From positions 1-29,589 of the IMG/VR virus record IMGVR_UViG_3300043409_002098: DNA of 29,589 nt; one strand, written 5' to 3'. The position numbers and the translations under genes were made by a program. The notes below the pieces were generated by a model. The model was given only the letters and a program-made list of their open reading frames with translations. It ran no database searches and was not told the DNA's origin. Below, one piece after another: positions 8,073 to 16,115 of this stretch; the first letter of the stretch is position 1, and the number at the start of each line of letters is the position of its first letter. This DNA is from a virus.

Positions 8073-9971
8073 ATGCCTTTTAACGGAGATTTTGGTACAA
8101 CATCAGAAGATAAAGTCCCCTCACACGATTTTTACTCACAAAATATGAGAAATAAAGGTGTTCTTGAGGGTTCTTGGCAAATGCGTCAAGCGTACGCTCA
8201 GAATAGTCCCTCAGCAGGTTCTGAAGTAGGTGCTCCAGCTTTTCAAACTTCGTACGCTAGAGATGCTAACCAGAGCCTGGGTCCAGGAACTAACCCTCTA
8301 GCTTATAGAGGTCGAGGTGTAACTAATACTTCTCCTGTTCCAAACCCAGGAGAGAGTTATAATAGTAAACGAATTGAAGGTAGTGGTTCTAATGAAGAAA
8401 ACACTGTTAGAAACTTCTTTGGAGCTAAAGGCAAAATTAAAAAAAGTAAAGAATCAACTCCTGGAAAAGGTTCACCAGGCGGTCAAGAAAGTGATGATGG
8501 CATGGCAATAGCATCCAATAACAACGTAAAAGTTGCAAAAAACGCAAGGCAATCTGGTAACCAATCCGGTGGCGCAAACATCCAAGCAGGTGGAGACATC
8601 GACGCTGGTAGCTCAGTTGGATTTGGAGCCACTAACACTGGTAGTGGTGTCCAACAGATTGGTGGCGAAAACTCTCGTCAAACTCATAACCAATTTATGT
8701 TTGACCCCAACCACCCAAGGTGGAATGGTGATCCTGGAGATAAGCCTACAGCCGATAAACCTAAGGCAGATAAGCCTAAAGCCGATACTCCTAAGGAAGA
8801 TACTCCTACGGAATCTACGCCACCAACTACTGGTGAATCACCAGTAGCTCCTGACCAAGGAGACAACTTTGGTGGAGGTGATCCACGTCGTGTACAGAAA
8901 ACACGACGTAAAGGAACCCCAAGTGAACCTTATACAAGACCTGTTGGGCGTAAAGTAGGAGGAAGACCTGACAGTTCCGTTGCTTCTTGGGAGCACGCAG
9001 ACATGGGTGGCAGAGACATGGGCCTACCAAGACCTGGAGAGCCTGGAGGTGATGGTGTTGGTGGAATGCCGCCTCAGTACGCACGTATGGATAAAGGAAC
9101 ACCACCTACTACAGGAGCTCCTACCCCTACTACAGGCACTGAAGTAGAACTTTGGCGTGGTAATGGCACTCCTACTACAGGAGCTCCTCCTGATCAACCA
9201 CAAGCCACTCCTCCAACAGGTACTCCTACTACCGGTGCTCCTCCCAAAGGACCTGGCATTTTTGGAAGAATGTGGAACAGAGCCGCTGACCGTGTAATGA
9301 CAGCACCTGGTGGTGGGCCAATCAACTTTGGTCCAGGAGCAGCAGATGCAGCTCCTCATCCTGATGTAGCAAATTGGCAAAATGCCCAAAGTCGAGGTTT
9401 ACCAGCAGGACCCACATCAATGGGTGAACTCGGTACTGGAGCACCTACCCCAATGGGTGAAATTGGGCCTGGAACTAGAGTCATGGGAGCAATAGGTGCA
9501 GGAGATAGCCCTGCTAGTGCACCTATTCAACAGGTCAACCCAAGAGGAACCTATGGTCACCCCATGAATGGTTCTTTTGGTGGACGTGGACCAACCAGAG
9601 GTGCACCACAAACTACACGTTTTGGTGATATGGGTATGGGTGTTCCTATGCAAAGTTCTGCTCCTGCTGGTGGAATGCCACCACAGTATGAAGGTATGGG
9701 TGGAGATTACGACGCAAGTGCACAGCCAGGTTTTGGTGCTCCTGGATACACTGGTACTTCACGTCACCCTAGACCTGGTGGCCCAAGAACGCCTTATGTA
9801 GGCCCCTCACGTCACCCTAGACCACCACTTGCTGCGGGTTCAAGCCCTTATGTAGGCCCCTCACGTCACCCTAGACCCGGACAATCTTCCCCTTCCCAAG
9901 GTGTTGAGGCAAGTCGAAGATTTGGTGTTGAGAGTGACGACTATGGCCGTCCGACAGATCAAAACTACTAA
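8073..9971 (+). CDS. Gly/Pro-rich repeat protein with Gly/Asn beta-type motif (632 aa)
   Basis: 632 residues, almost wholly low complexity. A Gly/Asn motif at about 149-178 (NNNVKVAKNARQSGNQSGG, then IQAGGDIDAG) closely matches one in the 98-residue protein at 12630. After it come Lys/Pro/Asp repeats (KPKADKPKADTP), four TTGAP repeats, GTGAP and MGEIG units, and three SRHPRP repeats at the C-terminus encoded by near-identical DNA. There is no transmembrane segment or enzyme motif. Elastic or amyloid-like assembly, or a virion surface fibre or decoration role, is possible but inferred. It ends the Gly/Pro-rich cluster. Confidence 0.88.
   Translation: MPFNGDFGTTSEDKVPSHDFYSQNMRNKGVLEGSWQMRQAYAQNSPSAGSEVGAPAFQTSYARDANQSLGPGTNPLAYRGRGVTNTSPVPNPGESYNSKRIEGSGSNEENTVRNFFGAKGKIKKSKESTPGKGSPGGQESDDGMAIASNNNVKVAKNARQSGNQSGGANIQAGGDIDAGSSVGFGATNTGSGVQQIGGENSRQTHNQFMFDPNHPRWNGDPGDKPTADKPKADKPKADTPKEDTPTESTPPTTGESPVAPDQGDNFGGGDPRRVQKTRRKGTPSEPYTRPVGRKVGGRPDSSVASWEHADMGGRDMGLPRPGEPGGDGVGGMPPQYARMDKGTPPTTGAPTPTTGTEVELWRGNGTPTTGAPPDQPQATPPTGTPTTGAPPKGPGIFGRMWNRAADRVMTAPGGGPINFGPGAADAAPHPDVANWQNAQSRGLPAGPTSMGELGTGAPTPMGEIGPGTRVMGAIGAGDSPASAPIQQVNPRGTYGHPMNGSFGGRGPTRGAPQTTRFGDMGMGVPMQSSAPAGGMPPQYEGMGGDYDASAQPGFGAPGYTGTSRHPRPGGPRTPYVGPSRHPRPPLAAGSSPYVGPSRHPRPGQSSPSQGVEASRRFGVESDDYGRPTDQNY
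9759..9877 (+). repeat. tandem coding repeat (SRHPRP units)
   Basis: TCACGTCACCCTAGACC occurs three times (9759-9775, 9807-9823, 9861-9877). The last two copies belong to a 32-base identity (9792-9823 and 9846-9877) repeating every 54 bases. They encode YVGPSRHPRP units at the C-terminus of the 632-residue protein. Such DNA repeats can change copy number by slippage. Confidence 0.9.
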
Positions 9972-9989
9972 TAGTCAAGGAGCCCCCAA

Positions 9990-10214
9990 ATGGCAGTTAA
10001 TACATCAAGATCAATGAATGGTGACCGTAAGCTTGGAGAAGAAGACGGCATGATGAAGAGTATCGCCCCAGATCGGGGTGGTGTTCTTGAAGAAAGTCAT
10101 GCACTTGAAAGAGCAAAATTGCTTCAAACACAGTATAATGTCGTTGACAAGAAGCGTGGCGTTAATGTATCATCAAGTAATGATTACGAATACGGCTACG
10201 CAGACAAGCAGTAG
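9990..10214 (+). CDS. small charged hypothetical protein (74 aa)
   Basis: 74 residues with a strong AAGGAG seven bases before the ATG. The sequence is charged and Met-rich (DGMMKSIAPDRGGVLEESHA) with a Tyr/Asp/Gly end. No cysteines, membrane helix or recognisable domain. It opens the group of zinc-finger genes and has its own ribosome site rather than an overlap. Confidence 0.78.
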   Translation: MAVNTSRSMNGDRKLGEEDGMMKSIAPDRGGVLEESHALERAKLLQTQYNVVDKKRGVNVSSSNDYEYGYADKQ

Positions 10215-10236
10215 TACAAACAATTAGGAGTACAAT

Positions 10237-10692
10237 ATGCCCCGTCTTCTGACGTGCCAAACCTGTGGAACTATGTACCGAATGAAAGATTATGACGGTG
10301 CTGTTCAATATGACATGGAACTTATAGAGCTATGTAATAGACACCTCGGTCAGGCTGCTAACCCTGATCCGGATGCTCACAAGTCTATTATCATTAGGTG
10401 TGATCAAAACACTTGGGATAAACTTGGTGATGAAACTCAGATTAAAAAGGAACTTGCCAAAAATGAATGGGAAGTTCGCGAGTTACGAGATGATCTCAAG
10501 GTAGAAGCTCTTAAGTGCTTTAGTCGCCACAATAACCCTAAACAAGGGTGTATTGATTACGAAGATGAATCTAAAACTATTGGCCGTAAAATTGGTGTGC
10601 CTAAAGAAAACCGACAGTATCTTTGTCACTATTGCCCCGCCCAAGCCTTTGTAACCCACGGAATTCGTAAGAAAAAGGGTATGTACGACTAG
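10237..10692 (+). CDS. zinc-finger protein with terminal Cys pairs (151 aa)
   Basis: 151 residues; an AGGAG site precedes the ATG. An N-terminal CQTCG pair and a C-terminal CHYC pair flank a charged helical middle, with two more cysteines (KCFSRHNNPKQGC) between. The pairs could build one composite zinc ribbon. The family is not one I can name. Its stop overlaps the GTG of the next gene by one base. A DNA- or protein-binding role is inferred. Confidence 0.82.
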   Translation: MPRLLTCQTCGTMYRMKDYDGAVQYDMELIELCNRHLGQAANPDPDAHKSIIIRCDQNTWDKLGDETQIKKELAKNEWEVRELRDDLKVEALKCFSRHNNPKQGCIDYEDESKTIGRKIGVPKENRQYLCHYCPAQAFVTHGIRKKKGMYD

Positions 10693-11162
10693 TGATACTC
10701 TTCAACTTTTCTGTATTGGCTCGTCCAGCAGATTCAATATCATTACGTCAGCCAGACCCACAAGGTCTGTACATTTGGCGTATGATGCATGATCAATCAA
10801 TAGGTCGTATATGTCTAGTAGTTAATGAAGATTACACTAAAATGATCATGGAAGATTGGCTTAAAAAAGAAGGAATAAAACCTTCTTTTTATGAAATGCT
10901 AGATGAATCTGACCCTGTTTTGCGTGCAGAAAAGATAAATCGTATTGGAGCCGTGTTTGGTAAGCCAGAATGGTATGTAGATAACGACCCTAGAACTTGC
11001 GCAGAAACACTTAAGTTAGGTATGCCCACTATGTTAATAGCCTCTCCATATTTGGTAAGACCGGAGTGGTCTAACATGAAAGTTATTAAGGAATGGAATG
11101 TTTTAGTTGAAGAACTAGACACCCAAGCTTTGAGAGCTGCAGAAAAGACCTGGAGAGAATAA
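10692..11162 (+). CDS. HAD-like hydrolase-fold protein, incomplete motifs
   Basis: 156 residues from a GTG that overlaps the upstream TAG by one base. The segment YVDNDPRTCAETLKLGMPTM, followed by a strand and RPEW, resembles motif IV and its flanks in HAD phosphatases. The expected N-terminal DxD nucleophile is not visible (the first strand reads ILFNFSVLARP), so catalysis by the usual mechanism is doubtful. It could be a degenerate nucleotidase or a binding protein. It overlaps the next gene by one base. The fold call is tentative; the gene itself is secure. Confidence 0.75.
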   Translation: MILFNFSVLARPADSISLRQPDPQGLYIWRMMHDQSIGRICLVVNEDYTKMIMEDWLKKEGIKPSFYEMLDESDPVLRAEKINRIGAVFGKPEWYVDNDPRTCAETLKLGMPTMLIASPYLVRPEWSNMKVIKEWNVLVEELDTQALRAAEKTWRE

Positions 11163-12589
11163 TGCACATATTTTTTGGTGGTGCTGAAAAGGGTACACAT
11201 AGAAATTTGCTTATAGCAAATAACATAACTAAAGTAGCTGTAAATGTCACCCATCTACCCATACCTAAGCGCAAAGAGTTTAATCCCGAAGAAGTGTTTG
11301 CATCTGCTGAAATACTTGTTTATACCTCAGAAGGGGACGAAGACTTAAATAAGTATGAAACGTTCCTTAGAGACCACGCTGATGCCCTATCCATCGTTAT
11401 AGGCCGTCCAGACATGGATGGAGACTGGCTTGGAGACAAGTACGTGCCAGTATGGTCAGATGGTGATGATTTAGAGCGATTGGCATGGTTGTGTCAACGT
11501 TATGGTAGAGCTGCTATATCAGACAAAGCCATAAACTCTAAAACACTTCCTAGGATTAGATCTCTATCACAACGCTGGGGAGCCAAACTATATGGTTTAA
11601 CAAGTAAACCTGATGTAATACAGTCACTACCTTGGGAAGCTGTTGTGGTGGGGTCATGGACTTCAGCAATACGCTACGGAGAAACCCAAGTATGGGATGG
11701 GCATGGCCTACACAGATACCCGGCGCAGCAGAAAGAATCTTCTCGTAAAAAGCATAGAGCAGACATTTTAAGATTAGGTATTGATTACGATGCAGTCTTA
11801 GAAGATAACGTAACAGCAGTTGGGTCACTTGCAATCAAGTCTTGGAAGGCTTGGGAACAGTCCACGTTTTTGGGCTATGACCCCCAGGTTATTGATGATG
11901 AGTCAGAGTTTGGAGAGGTTGAAGAGGGGGATATAGTTGATATACCCCCTATGTCACCTAATGTAGATAAACCGGTTTCTAAGGGGGGTAGTATTGCTAT
12001 CTCCCACCTAGAGAAGCGGCACGAAAGCGAACGTGTATTGCTACCGGTCATGGGTATAGAACGTATCTTGTCAATGGGCACACAAAGTGGCCATGAGCAG
12101 GGAGAACACATAGAAATTGCCCCCACAGAGACCCCAGTCATTAGATACCAAAGTGGTCCTCTAAGACAGTGCGATAGTTGCTATCTTGCATCACGTTGTC
12201 CTGCATTCAAGGAACATTCAGATTGTGGGTTTAAGTTGCCTGTAGAAATACGTTCTAAAGATCAGTTAAATGCTGTGTTACAAGCAATGATTGAGATGCA
12301 AGCTAGCCGAGTTTTGTTTGCCAGATTTGCTGAAGAACTCGAAGGTCAGGGACTTGACCCTGCCTTGTCATCAGAGATGGATAGGTTGTTCTCTCTTATT
12401 GATAAGTTTAAAAACATCTCTGACACCCGTGATCTCATGCGTATTGAAGTAGAAGCAAGAGGTGGAGCTGGTGTGCTTTCCAGATTGTTTGGAAGCAAAG
12501 CAGGGGAAACTGCCAGACAGCTTCCTGGTGGAGGATTGGGCCCAAATCAAACTGACCAATTTATTCAAGATGTAATTGATTTAAACTAA
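11162..12589 (+). CDS. hypothetical phage protein with four-Cys cluster (475 aa)
   Basis: 475 residues with GGAGAG just before the ATG. The N-terminal 200 residues look like an alpha/beta domain (MHIFFGGAEKGTHRNLLIAN, alternating strands and helices). A disordered acidic linker follows (about 245-330), then a cluster C337-x2-C340-x5-C346-x8-C355 (zinc or Fe-S), and a helical C-terminus containing MQASRVLFARFAEELEG. I recognise the sequence style from large actinophages but cannot assign a function. The cluster spacing would suit DNA binding. It is the last of a three-gene coupled run. Confidence 0.85.
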   Translation: MHIFFGGAEKGTHRNLLIANNITKVAVNVTHLPIPKRKEFNPEEVFASAEILVYTSEGDEDLNKYETFLRDHADALSIVIGRPDMDGDWLGDKYVPVWSDGDDLERLAWLCQRYGRAAISDKAINSKTLPRIRSLSQRWGAKLYGLTSKPDVIQSLPWEAVVVGSWTSAIRYGETQVWDGHGLHRYPAQQKESSRKKHRADILRLGIDYDAVLEDNVTAVGSLAIKSWKAWEQSTFLGYDPQVIDDESEFGEVEEGDIVDIPPMSPNVDKPVSKGGSIAISHLEKRHESERVLLPVMGIERILSMGTQSGHEQGEHIEIAPTETPVIRYQSGPLRQCDSCYLASRCPAFKEHSDCGFKLPVEIRSKDQLNAVLQAMIEMQASRVLFARFAEELEGQGLDPALSSEMDRLFSLIDKFKNISDTRDLMRIEVEARGGAGVLSRLFGSKAGETARQLPGGGLGPNQTDQFIQDVIDLN

Positions 12590-12629
12590 CCTAGTCTGTA
12601 GACTGTCAGTAACACAACAAGGAGGAACC

Positions 12630-12926
12630 ATGGAACGAACATGGTGGAAAAACAATAAGCAAGTCCCTAACAATAACAAAGTTACTGTTGGAAAGAATGC
12701 CTACCAATCAGGGAATATTTCTGGTGGAAGCATGATAAGTGGTGGCTCAATTCACGCTACTACAATTGGCATAGAAGAAGTTATGGGTTATCTTTCAACC
12801 AAAGGTTGTACTCTTTGGGGTAACTGGGACATTTCATCAGAAGATGGTCTTCAAACTGCTGCTGAGTGGTTAACCACTGAAATATACAACGTATTACTAT
12901 TTGTTTCACAAGAAGAAGCAGAATGA
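12630..12926 (+). CDS. small protein sharing the Gly/Asn motif (98 aa)
   Basis: 98 residues with a near-ideal AAGGAGG. Residues 15-43 (NNKVTVGKNAYQSGNISGG, then SMISGGSIHA) match the motif of the 632-residue protein at about two thirds of positions over the first 22. The alternating Val/Ile with Gly/Ser/Asn is what beta-solenoids and amyloid-forming motifs look like. The C-terminal half is an ordinary acidic helix region (EEVMGYLSTKG, AAEWLTTEIYNVL). It overlaps the next, membrane, gene as ATGA. Co-assembly with the larger protein is a hypothesis. Confidence 0.82.
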   Translation: MERTWWKNNKQVPNNNKVTVGKNAYQSGNISGGSMISGGSIHATTIGIEEVMGYLSTKGCTLWGNWDISSEDGLQTAAEWLTTEIYNVLLFVSQEEAE

Positions 12927-13126
12927 CCATATACCAAACTAGACGTCGTGTGTTTATGGCTATTGTGATATCAACCATAGCCACACTTACTAACCTTATT
13001 TCTAGTAACGGAGTAAATTGGCCATTCTTGGCTACATGGAGTTTCTTTACATTCTTAACCGTTAGCCCGCTACTTGCGGGTCGTCTTTTAGATGAATTTG
13101 AAGGAGCAAAATACCATGAATGGTGA
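12923..13126 (+). CDS. small two-helix membrane protein (67 aa)
   Basis: 67 residues with a basic start (MTIYQTRRR) and two hydrophobic stretches, about residues 10-27 (VFMAIVISTIATLTNLIS) and 34-54 (PFLATWSFFTFLTVSPLLAG), so an inner-membrane protein with both ends probably cytoplasmic. The start overlaps the previous stop as ATGA, and the end overlaps the next gene by 11 bases. The size would suit a holin-like or membrane-anchoring peptide, but the lysozyme is several genes away, so holin is only a possibility. Confidence 0.78.
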   Translation: MTIYQTRRRVFMAIVISTIATLTNLISSNGVNWPFLATWSFFTFLTVSPLLAGRLLDEFEGAKYHEW

Positions 13127-13409
13127 TCCCGATTTTGAAGCAGCTCTTCACGAAGTTCTTGAAATGCACCGCCGTAAAGGTGCAGACTATGGCACTAACG
13201 AAGATTGCTTTGCCAATGTCAGTGCTTCCCAATCATGGGGCATACCACCTTGGGTTGGTGCTATGGTCAGAGCAAACGACAAAGTTGTAAGACTTCAATC
13301 TTATGCCAAAGGCTCAACTCTTCAAAATGAAGGTGTTGAAGACAGTCTTTTAGACATTGCTACATACGCACTTATTGCTCTGTGTTTGTTTCGTCGGGAA
13401 GCTGAATGA
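13116..13409 (+). CDS. DUF1599/MazG-like nucleotide-metabolism protein
   Basis: 97 residues from the ATG with AAGGAG nine bases ahead; an earlier in-frame ATG at 13092 lies deeper in the upstream gene. The pattern EVLEMHRRKGADYGTNEDCF, then MVRANDKVVRLQSYAKG and EDSLLDIATYALIAL is the all-helical arrangement seen in DUF1599 and MazG-like phage proteins, whose paired acidic residues (ED..LD) bind metal for nucleotide pyrophosphohydrolysis. It probably sanitises or adjusts the dNTP pool during phage DNA synthesis. The stop overlaps the WhiB gene as ATGA. Confidence 0.72.
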   Translation: MNGDPDFEAALHEVLEMHRRKGADYGTNEDCFANVSASQSWGIPPWVGAMVRANDKVVRLQSYAKGSTLQNEGVEDSLLDIATYALIALCLFRREAE

Positions 13410-13789
13410 CCTCTAAACCTTGGATGGATGAATCTCCATGCAAGGGGCTACACCCAAATTTGTTCTTCCCTCCTTTAGAAGAGACCAACCATAATGCCTA
13501 CTACAAAGCTGGTAAAGCAGTGTGCAATACTTGCCCAGTTTGGCAAGAGTGCCTCAACTATGGTATTGAAGAACACTGGGGTTTGTGGGGTGGTTTGACA
13601 CCACAAGAGAGACGTGGTACAGCAAGAATGCATCACGGATCTCTTGAAATGTTTCGTTCAGGATGCAGATGTCCTAAGTGTCGAGAAGCTTCTGTAGTAG
13701 TTAGGAAACATGTCACATTGGATGTTTTCCCTGCTAGAGGGCAAGATTTTGACATAGAATCGTTGGTTTACAAACTTTCTAGCATGTAA
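13406..13789 (+). CDS. whiB-like: WhiB-family Fe-S transcription regulator #1
   Basis: 127 residues. The Wbl signature is complete: Cys12, then C40-x2-C43-x5-C49 for a [4Fe-4S] cluster, and the turn GLWGG (59-63) followed by a basic segment. Beyond the usual end there is an extra HGSLEMFRSGCRCPKC stretch with Cys87, Cys89 and Cys92, resembling a zinc knuckle often carried by actinophage proteins. WhiB proteins bind the housekeeping sigma factor region 4 and retune promoters in actinobacteria, so this probably redirects host transcription. It overlaps the MazG-like gene by four bases and is followed by a hairpin. Confidence 0.93.
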   Translation: MTSKPWMDESPCKGLHPNLFFPPLEETNHNAYYKAGKAVCNTCPVWQECLNYGIEEHWGLWGGLTPQERRGTARMHHGSLEMFRSGCRCPKCREASVVVRKHVTLDVFPARGQDFDIESLVYKLSSM

Positions 13790-13828
13790 TGTAGCTAGTA
13801 CTCGTAACACTTTGGTAATATAGATAGT

Positions 13829-13855
13829 GCCCAGCCAATACAGTTCAGGCTGGGC
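13829..13855 (+). terminator. hairpin terminator after WhiB #1
   Basis: GCCCAGCC (13829-13836), an 11-base loop and GGCTGGGC (13848-13855) give a perfect eight-pair GC-rich stem. ATGTCTTTAT follows, a weak U-rich tail. It lies between WhiB #1 and the lysozyme gene and probably separates their expression. Confidence 0.6.
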
Positions 13856-13886
13856 ATGTCTTTATCCCCTATCAAGGAGCTAACTT

Positions 13887-14447
13887 TTGAAAATTAAATA
13901 CTCTAAACCAGTGATACTTATAGCACTAGCCGCAAGTATCGCAATCGTTTCACCACTGGCCAAAAGTACAGAATCAAAAAAAGTAACAATCCAAGAAACA
14001 ACCACTGCATCTACTGTCATAATCACTGCACCTAAAACAACCACCGTCGTCCCAGAGACGACAACCACAGTCCCTGAGACCACCACTACAGTGGCTATTG
14101 ATTGGGAAACCATAGCGCAAACCGCGGCAGCCCAAATAGATGAAGCTCGCTTCACTTGGGGTCCTTGTGGAGAATGGCATGACCTAGCCATATCAGTAGG
14201 TTGGCCCGAAGAAGAGTGGCCAACTCTTAGTAAGATAATTTGGAGAGAATCAAGATGCACAATGGATGCCTGGAATGGCCATGATGCAGGACTCACCCAA
14301 ATAAATCAAATCCATACTAAATGGTTAAATCAAATGGGATTCTCACACCCTGACGATATGTTTGATCCTGAAAAGAATTTGACATTTGCTTATCGTCTAT
14401 GGTCAGGTTCGGGTTGGAAACCATGGAGAGCAACCAGTGGTAAATAA
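13887..14447 (+). CDS. secreted lysozyme/transglycosylase-like enzyme
   Basis: 186 residues from a TTG start with AAGGAGC ahead. A basic N-terminus and hydrophobic helix (residues 8-25) form a signal peptide or anchor. A Thr/Val/Pro spacer with VPETTTT repeats follows (about 34-70), then a lytic-transglycosylase-like domain: IIWRESRC with the probable catalytic Glu121, DAGLTQINQIHTKWL, and NLTFAYRLWSGSGWKPW. Cys94 and Cys124 could form a disulphide. It should cut cell-wall peptidoglycan during lysis or, if packaged, entry. The export signal suggests it reaches the wall without needing a holin. Confidence 0.88.
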   Translation: MKIKYSKPVILIALAASIAIVSPLAKSTESKKVTIQETTTASTVIITAPKTTTVVPETTTTVPETTTTVAIDWETIAQTAAAQIDEARFTWGPCGEWHDLAISVGWPEEEWPTLSKIIWRESRCTMDAWNGHDAGLTQINQIHTKWLNQMGFSHPDDMFDPEKNLTFAYRLWSGSGWKPWRATSGK

Positions 14448-14465
14448 TACACAAGGTAGTTGTAA

Positions 14466-14493
14466 TTGTTAATAGTTTGTTGTAGTATATAAA
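14466..14493 (+). promoter_or_regulatory. candidate promoter for HTH/glycosyltransferase genes
   Basis: TTGTTA (14466-14471), a 16-base spacer and TATAAA (14488-14493) form a good sigma70-like promoter. A second reading is TTGTAA (14460-14465) with TAGTAT (14483-14488) and a 17-base spacer. Both fall in the gene-free gap before the HTH gene, which also holds a strong AAGGAGC site. Confidence 0.5.
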
Positions 14494-14529
14494 TAACGCC
14501 CGGTAAGGGCCACAAACAAGGAGCACAAT

Positions 14530-14769
14530 ATGAATGAAAACACCATTACAGTACAATTAGATTCTGATATGTTGCTTATTAAAATTGACGACATTGTTGG
14601 AACCTCAGAAGTAGCAGACTTACTTAATTGTCCAAAGCAACAGATTCACGCTCTTCGCAAGCGAGCTGACTTTCCCAAGCCAATCACAACCTTGGCCGCT
14701 ACACCACTATGGAACGCAATGGACATCAAGTTCTTTGCTATGACGTGGAAACGACGCAAGTCAGTCTGA
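14530..14769 (+). CDS. excisionase/AlpA-type HTH DNA-binding protein
   Basis: 79 residues with AAGGAGC before the ATG. After a short N-terminal strand region, VGTSEVADLLNCPKQQIHAL and RKRADFPKPITTLAATPLWN match the winged-helix HTH of MerR/AlpA/excisionase-like proteins, including the FPxP turn between recognition helix and wing. Such proteins act as small repressors or as directionality factors for integrases. No integrase is seen nearby, so a repressor role is as likely. It has its own candidate promoter and overlaps the next start (ATGA). Confidence 0.78.
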   Translation: MNENTITVQLDSDMLLIKIDDIVGTSEVADLLNCPKQQIHALRKRADFPKPITTLAATPLWNAMDIKFFAMTWKRRKSV

Positions 14770-14975
14770 TGAGTAGTACAATGTTTCTCATGTCTGATAC
14801 AGAGAGAGCACAACTGCCAAAGGGATACTATGTATGCCCTAAATGCAATGAGGGAGTGGAGGTGTTCGTTCCTTTGAATGATCACCCCACTCACCATTGT
14901 GGTATCGGTAAAAAGGTTTATAAAATGGAATATAAGGGGAGTTCACGTGCTTCATGTAGGAATAGCATCGGGTGA
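14769..14975 (+). CDS. small zinc-finger protein (68 aa)
   Basis: 68 residues from the ATG that overlaps the HTH stop as ATGA. A CPKC pair and a downstream HHC triplet (THHCGIGKKVYK) suggest one C2HC-type or related zinc site. The last 29 bases overlap the glycosyltransferase gene in another frame, so the tail (KGSSRASCRNSIG) may not be conserved. Family unknown; function not assignable beyond probable metal binding. Confidence 0.72.
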   Translation: MSSTMFLMSDTERAQLPKGYYVCPKCNEGVEVFVPLNDHPTHHCGIGKKVYKMEYKGSSRASCRNSIG

Positions 14976-16011
14976 TTGGTTACACCCAAATAGAACTGGT
15001 TTACAAGAAGCAAAATGGGGTGGAAGTGGTTGGGCCCGCTTAGGTCAGTACGCTTCAAAACTGCCTTTTAACGTAAGCGTTGGTGTACTCACTTGGATGC
15101 ACAACAGATTTGTCATTATGTCAGTTGATGGTGAAATCAGTGAAGTTGACATTGTGTACATGCAACGTCTAATGCACGAAGGACTCACCCAACATGTTCC
15201 AATGGCTAGAGCAAACGGCCAAAAGATCATCAACGATCTTGATGACTGGTACTGGGGTTTGGATACCTCAAATATGGCTTTTGAACATAATCACCCAAAG
15301 CATAACAAAGTTGAAAATACCAACTTTTATAGAACAATCTTATCAAGATCTGATATTGTCACAGTGAGCACCCCTTACATTAGAGATAGAATATCTAATT
15401 TCGTTAGATGCCCTATTCACGTGCTAGACAATACTGTAGACATTAATAGGTTTAATCAAGTCACATACAGTGATACACCCACTCCAGTAGTTGGGTGGGT
15501 AGGGTCAACAGCACATAGAAGTAAAGATATTGAAACCTTAAAAGGAATATTACCCCCATTAGTCAATGGTGGTAAGGTCAGTCTCTATCACGGAGGTGAC
15601 CACTTGTCTGCACCGACCTTTGCCAGTAAATTAGGCGTTGATCCATCATTAGTAACTGTTAAACAAATGGTAGATGCAAAGGATTATCCAAGCTTGTTAA
15701 CTATGGACATTGGAATTGTTCCGTTAAGCAAAACTCCTTTTAATATGGCAAAATCTGATATTAAAGGATTAGAGTATGCTGCTTCAGGTATTCCATTTAT
15801 TGCCCAAAATCTAGACTCTTATGTAAATTTATATAAAACATTAGATGTTGGTCTAATTGCTAAAACCCCCATGGATTGGATTAAATCAATAAAAAGACTA
15901 TGCGATCCAAAAGTTCGAGAAGAACTAGGAACACCTATGCGTGAGCAAATTGCTTCAAGAGACATAAGCATGGGATTAGAAAGATTAGTAAATTTGATTA
16001 ATAGCTTGTAG
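14947..16011 (+). CDS. GT-B (GT4-like) glycosyltransferase
   Basis: 354 residues from a GTG with AGGGGAG five bases upstream; the protein then begins (M)LHVGIASGDW, a typical first Rossmann strand. The N-domain is followed by VVGWVGSTAHRSKDIETLKG opening the second domain and by KSDIKGLEYAASGIPFIAQN near the end, which matches the donor-binding region of family 4 transferases. It probably adds a sugar to phage DNA, a virion protein or the host surface; the acceptor cannot be told from the sequence. A longer in-frame start at 14878 would overlap the zinc-finger gene by about 100 bases. Confidence 0.87.
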   Translation: MLHVGIASGDWLHPNRTGLQEAKWGGSGWARLGQYASKLPFNVSVGVLTWMHNRFVIMSVDGEISEVDIVYMQRLMHEGLTQHVPMARANGQKIINDLDDWYWGLDTSNMAFEHNHPKHNKVENTNFYRTILSRSDIVTVSTPYIRDRISNFVRCPIHVLDNTVDINRFNQVTYSDTPTPVVGWVGSTAHRSKDIETLKGILPPLVNGGKVSLYHGGDHLSAPTFASKLGVDPSLVTVKQMVDAKDYPSLLTMDIGIVPLSKTPFNMAKSDIKGLEYAASGIPFIAQNLDSYVNLYKTLDVGLIAKTPMDWIKSIKRLCDPKVREELGTPMREQIASRDISMGLERLVNLINSL

Positions 16012-16038
16012 TAAAAAATAAAAACAAAAAAAAAGAAC

Positions 16039-16072
16039 CCTGAGTGGAAGTCTATTAGGACAACCACTCAGG
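16039..16072 (-). terminator. convergent terminator (strong in leftward direction)
   Basis: CCTGAGTGG (16039-16047) and CCACTCAGG (16064-16072) form a perfect nine-pair stem with a 16-base loop. Left of it is a long A run (16016-16035), read as U-rich RNA by leftward transcripts; to the right is ATTTTGTGTTTT, which could serve rightward ones. It separates the two opposing gene blocks. Confidence 0.85.
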
Positions 16073-16081
16073 ATTTTGTGT

Positions 16082-16108
16082 TTTGGACGAGACCACGATT
16101 GCGACAAG
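16082..16108. repeat. 27-base dispersed element, copy 1
   Basis: Begins TTTGGACG, then CACG and TTGCGAC, matching copy 2 (17397-17423) at 22 of 27 positions without gaps. It lies between the stop of the small membrane-protein gene and the terminator, in a non-coding gap. Confidence 0.7.
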
Positions 16109-16115
16109 GCTTAGG

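Noticed and set aside
8533-9801. Several overlapping ORFs on both strands inside the 632-residue gene
   Set aside because: They arise from Gly/Pro-codon repeats; the main frame is continuous, coupled at its start and shows protein-level repeats.
12594-12610. AGTCT/AGACT palindrome as terminator after the 475-residue gene
   Set aside because: Five pairs with a two-base loop and no T run; too weak.
12923-13126. Holin for the lysozyme-like gene
   Set aside because: Two membrane helices fit, but three unrelated coding or regulatory elements separate it from the lysozyme and the enzyme has its own export signal; kept as membrane protein only.
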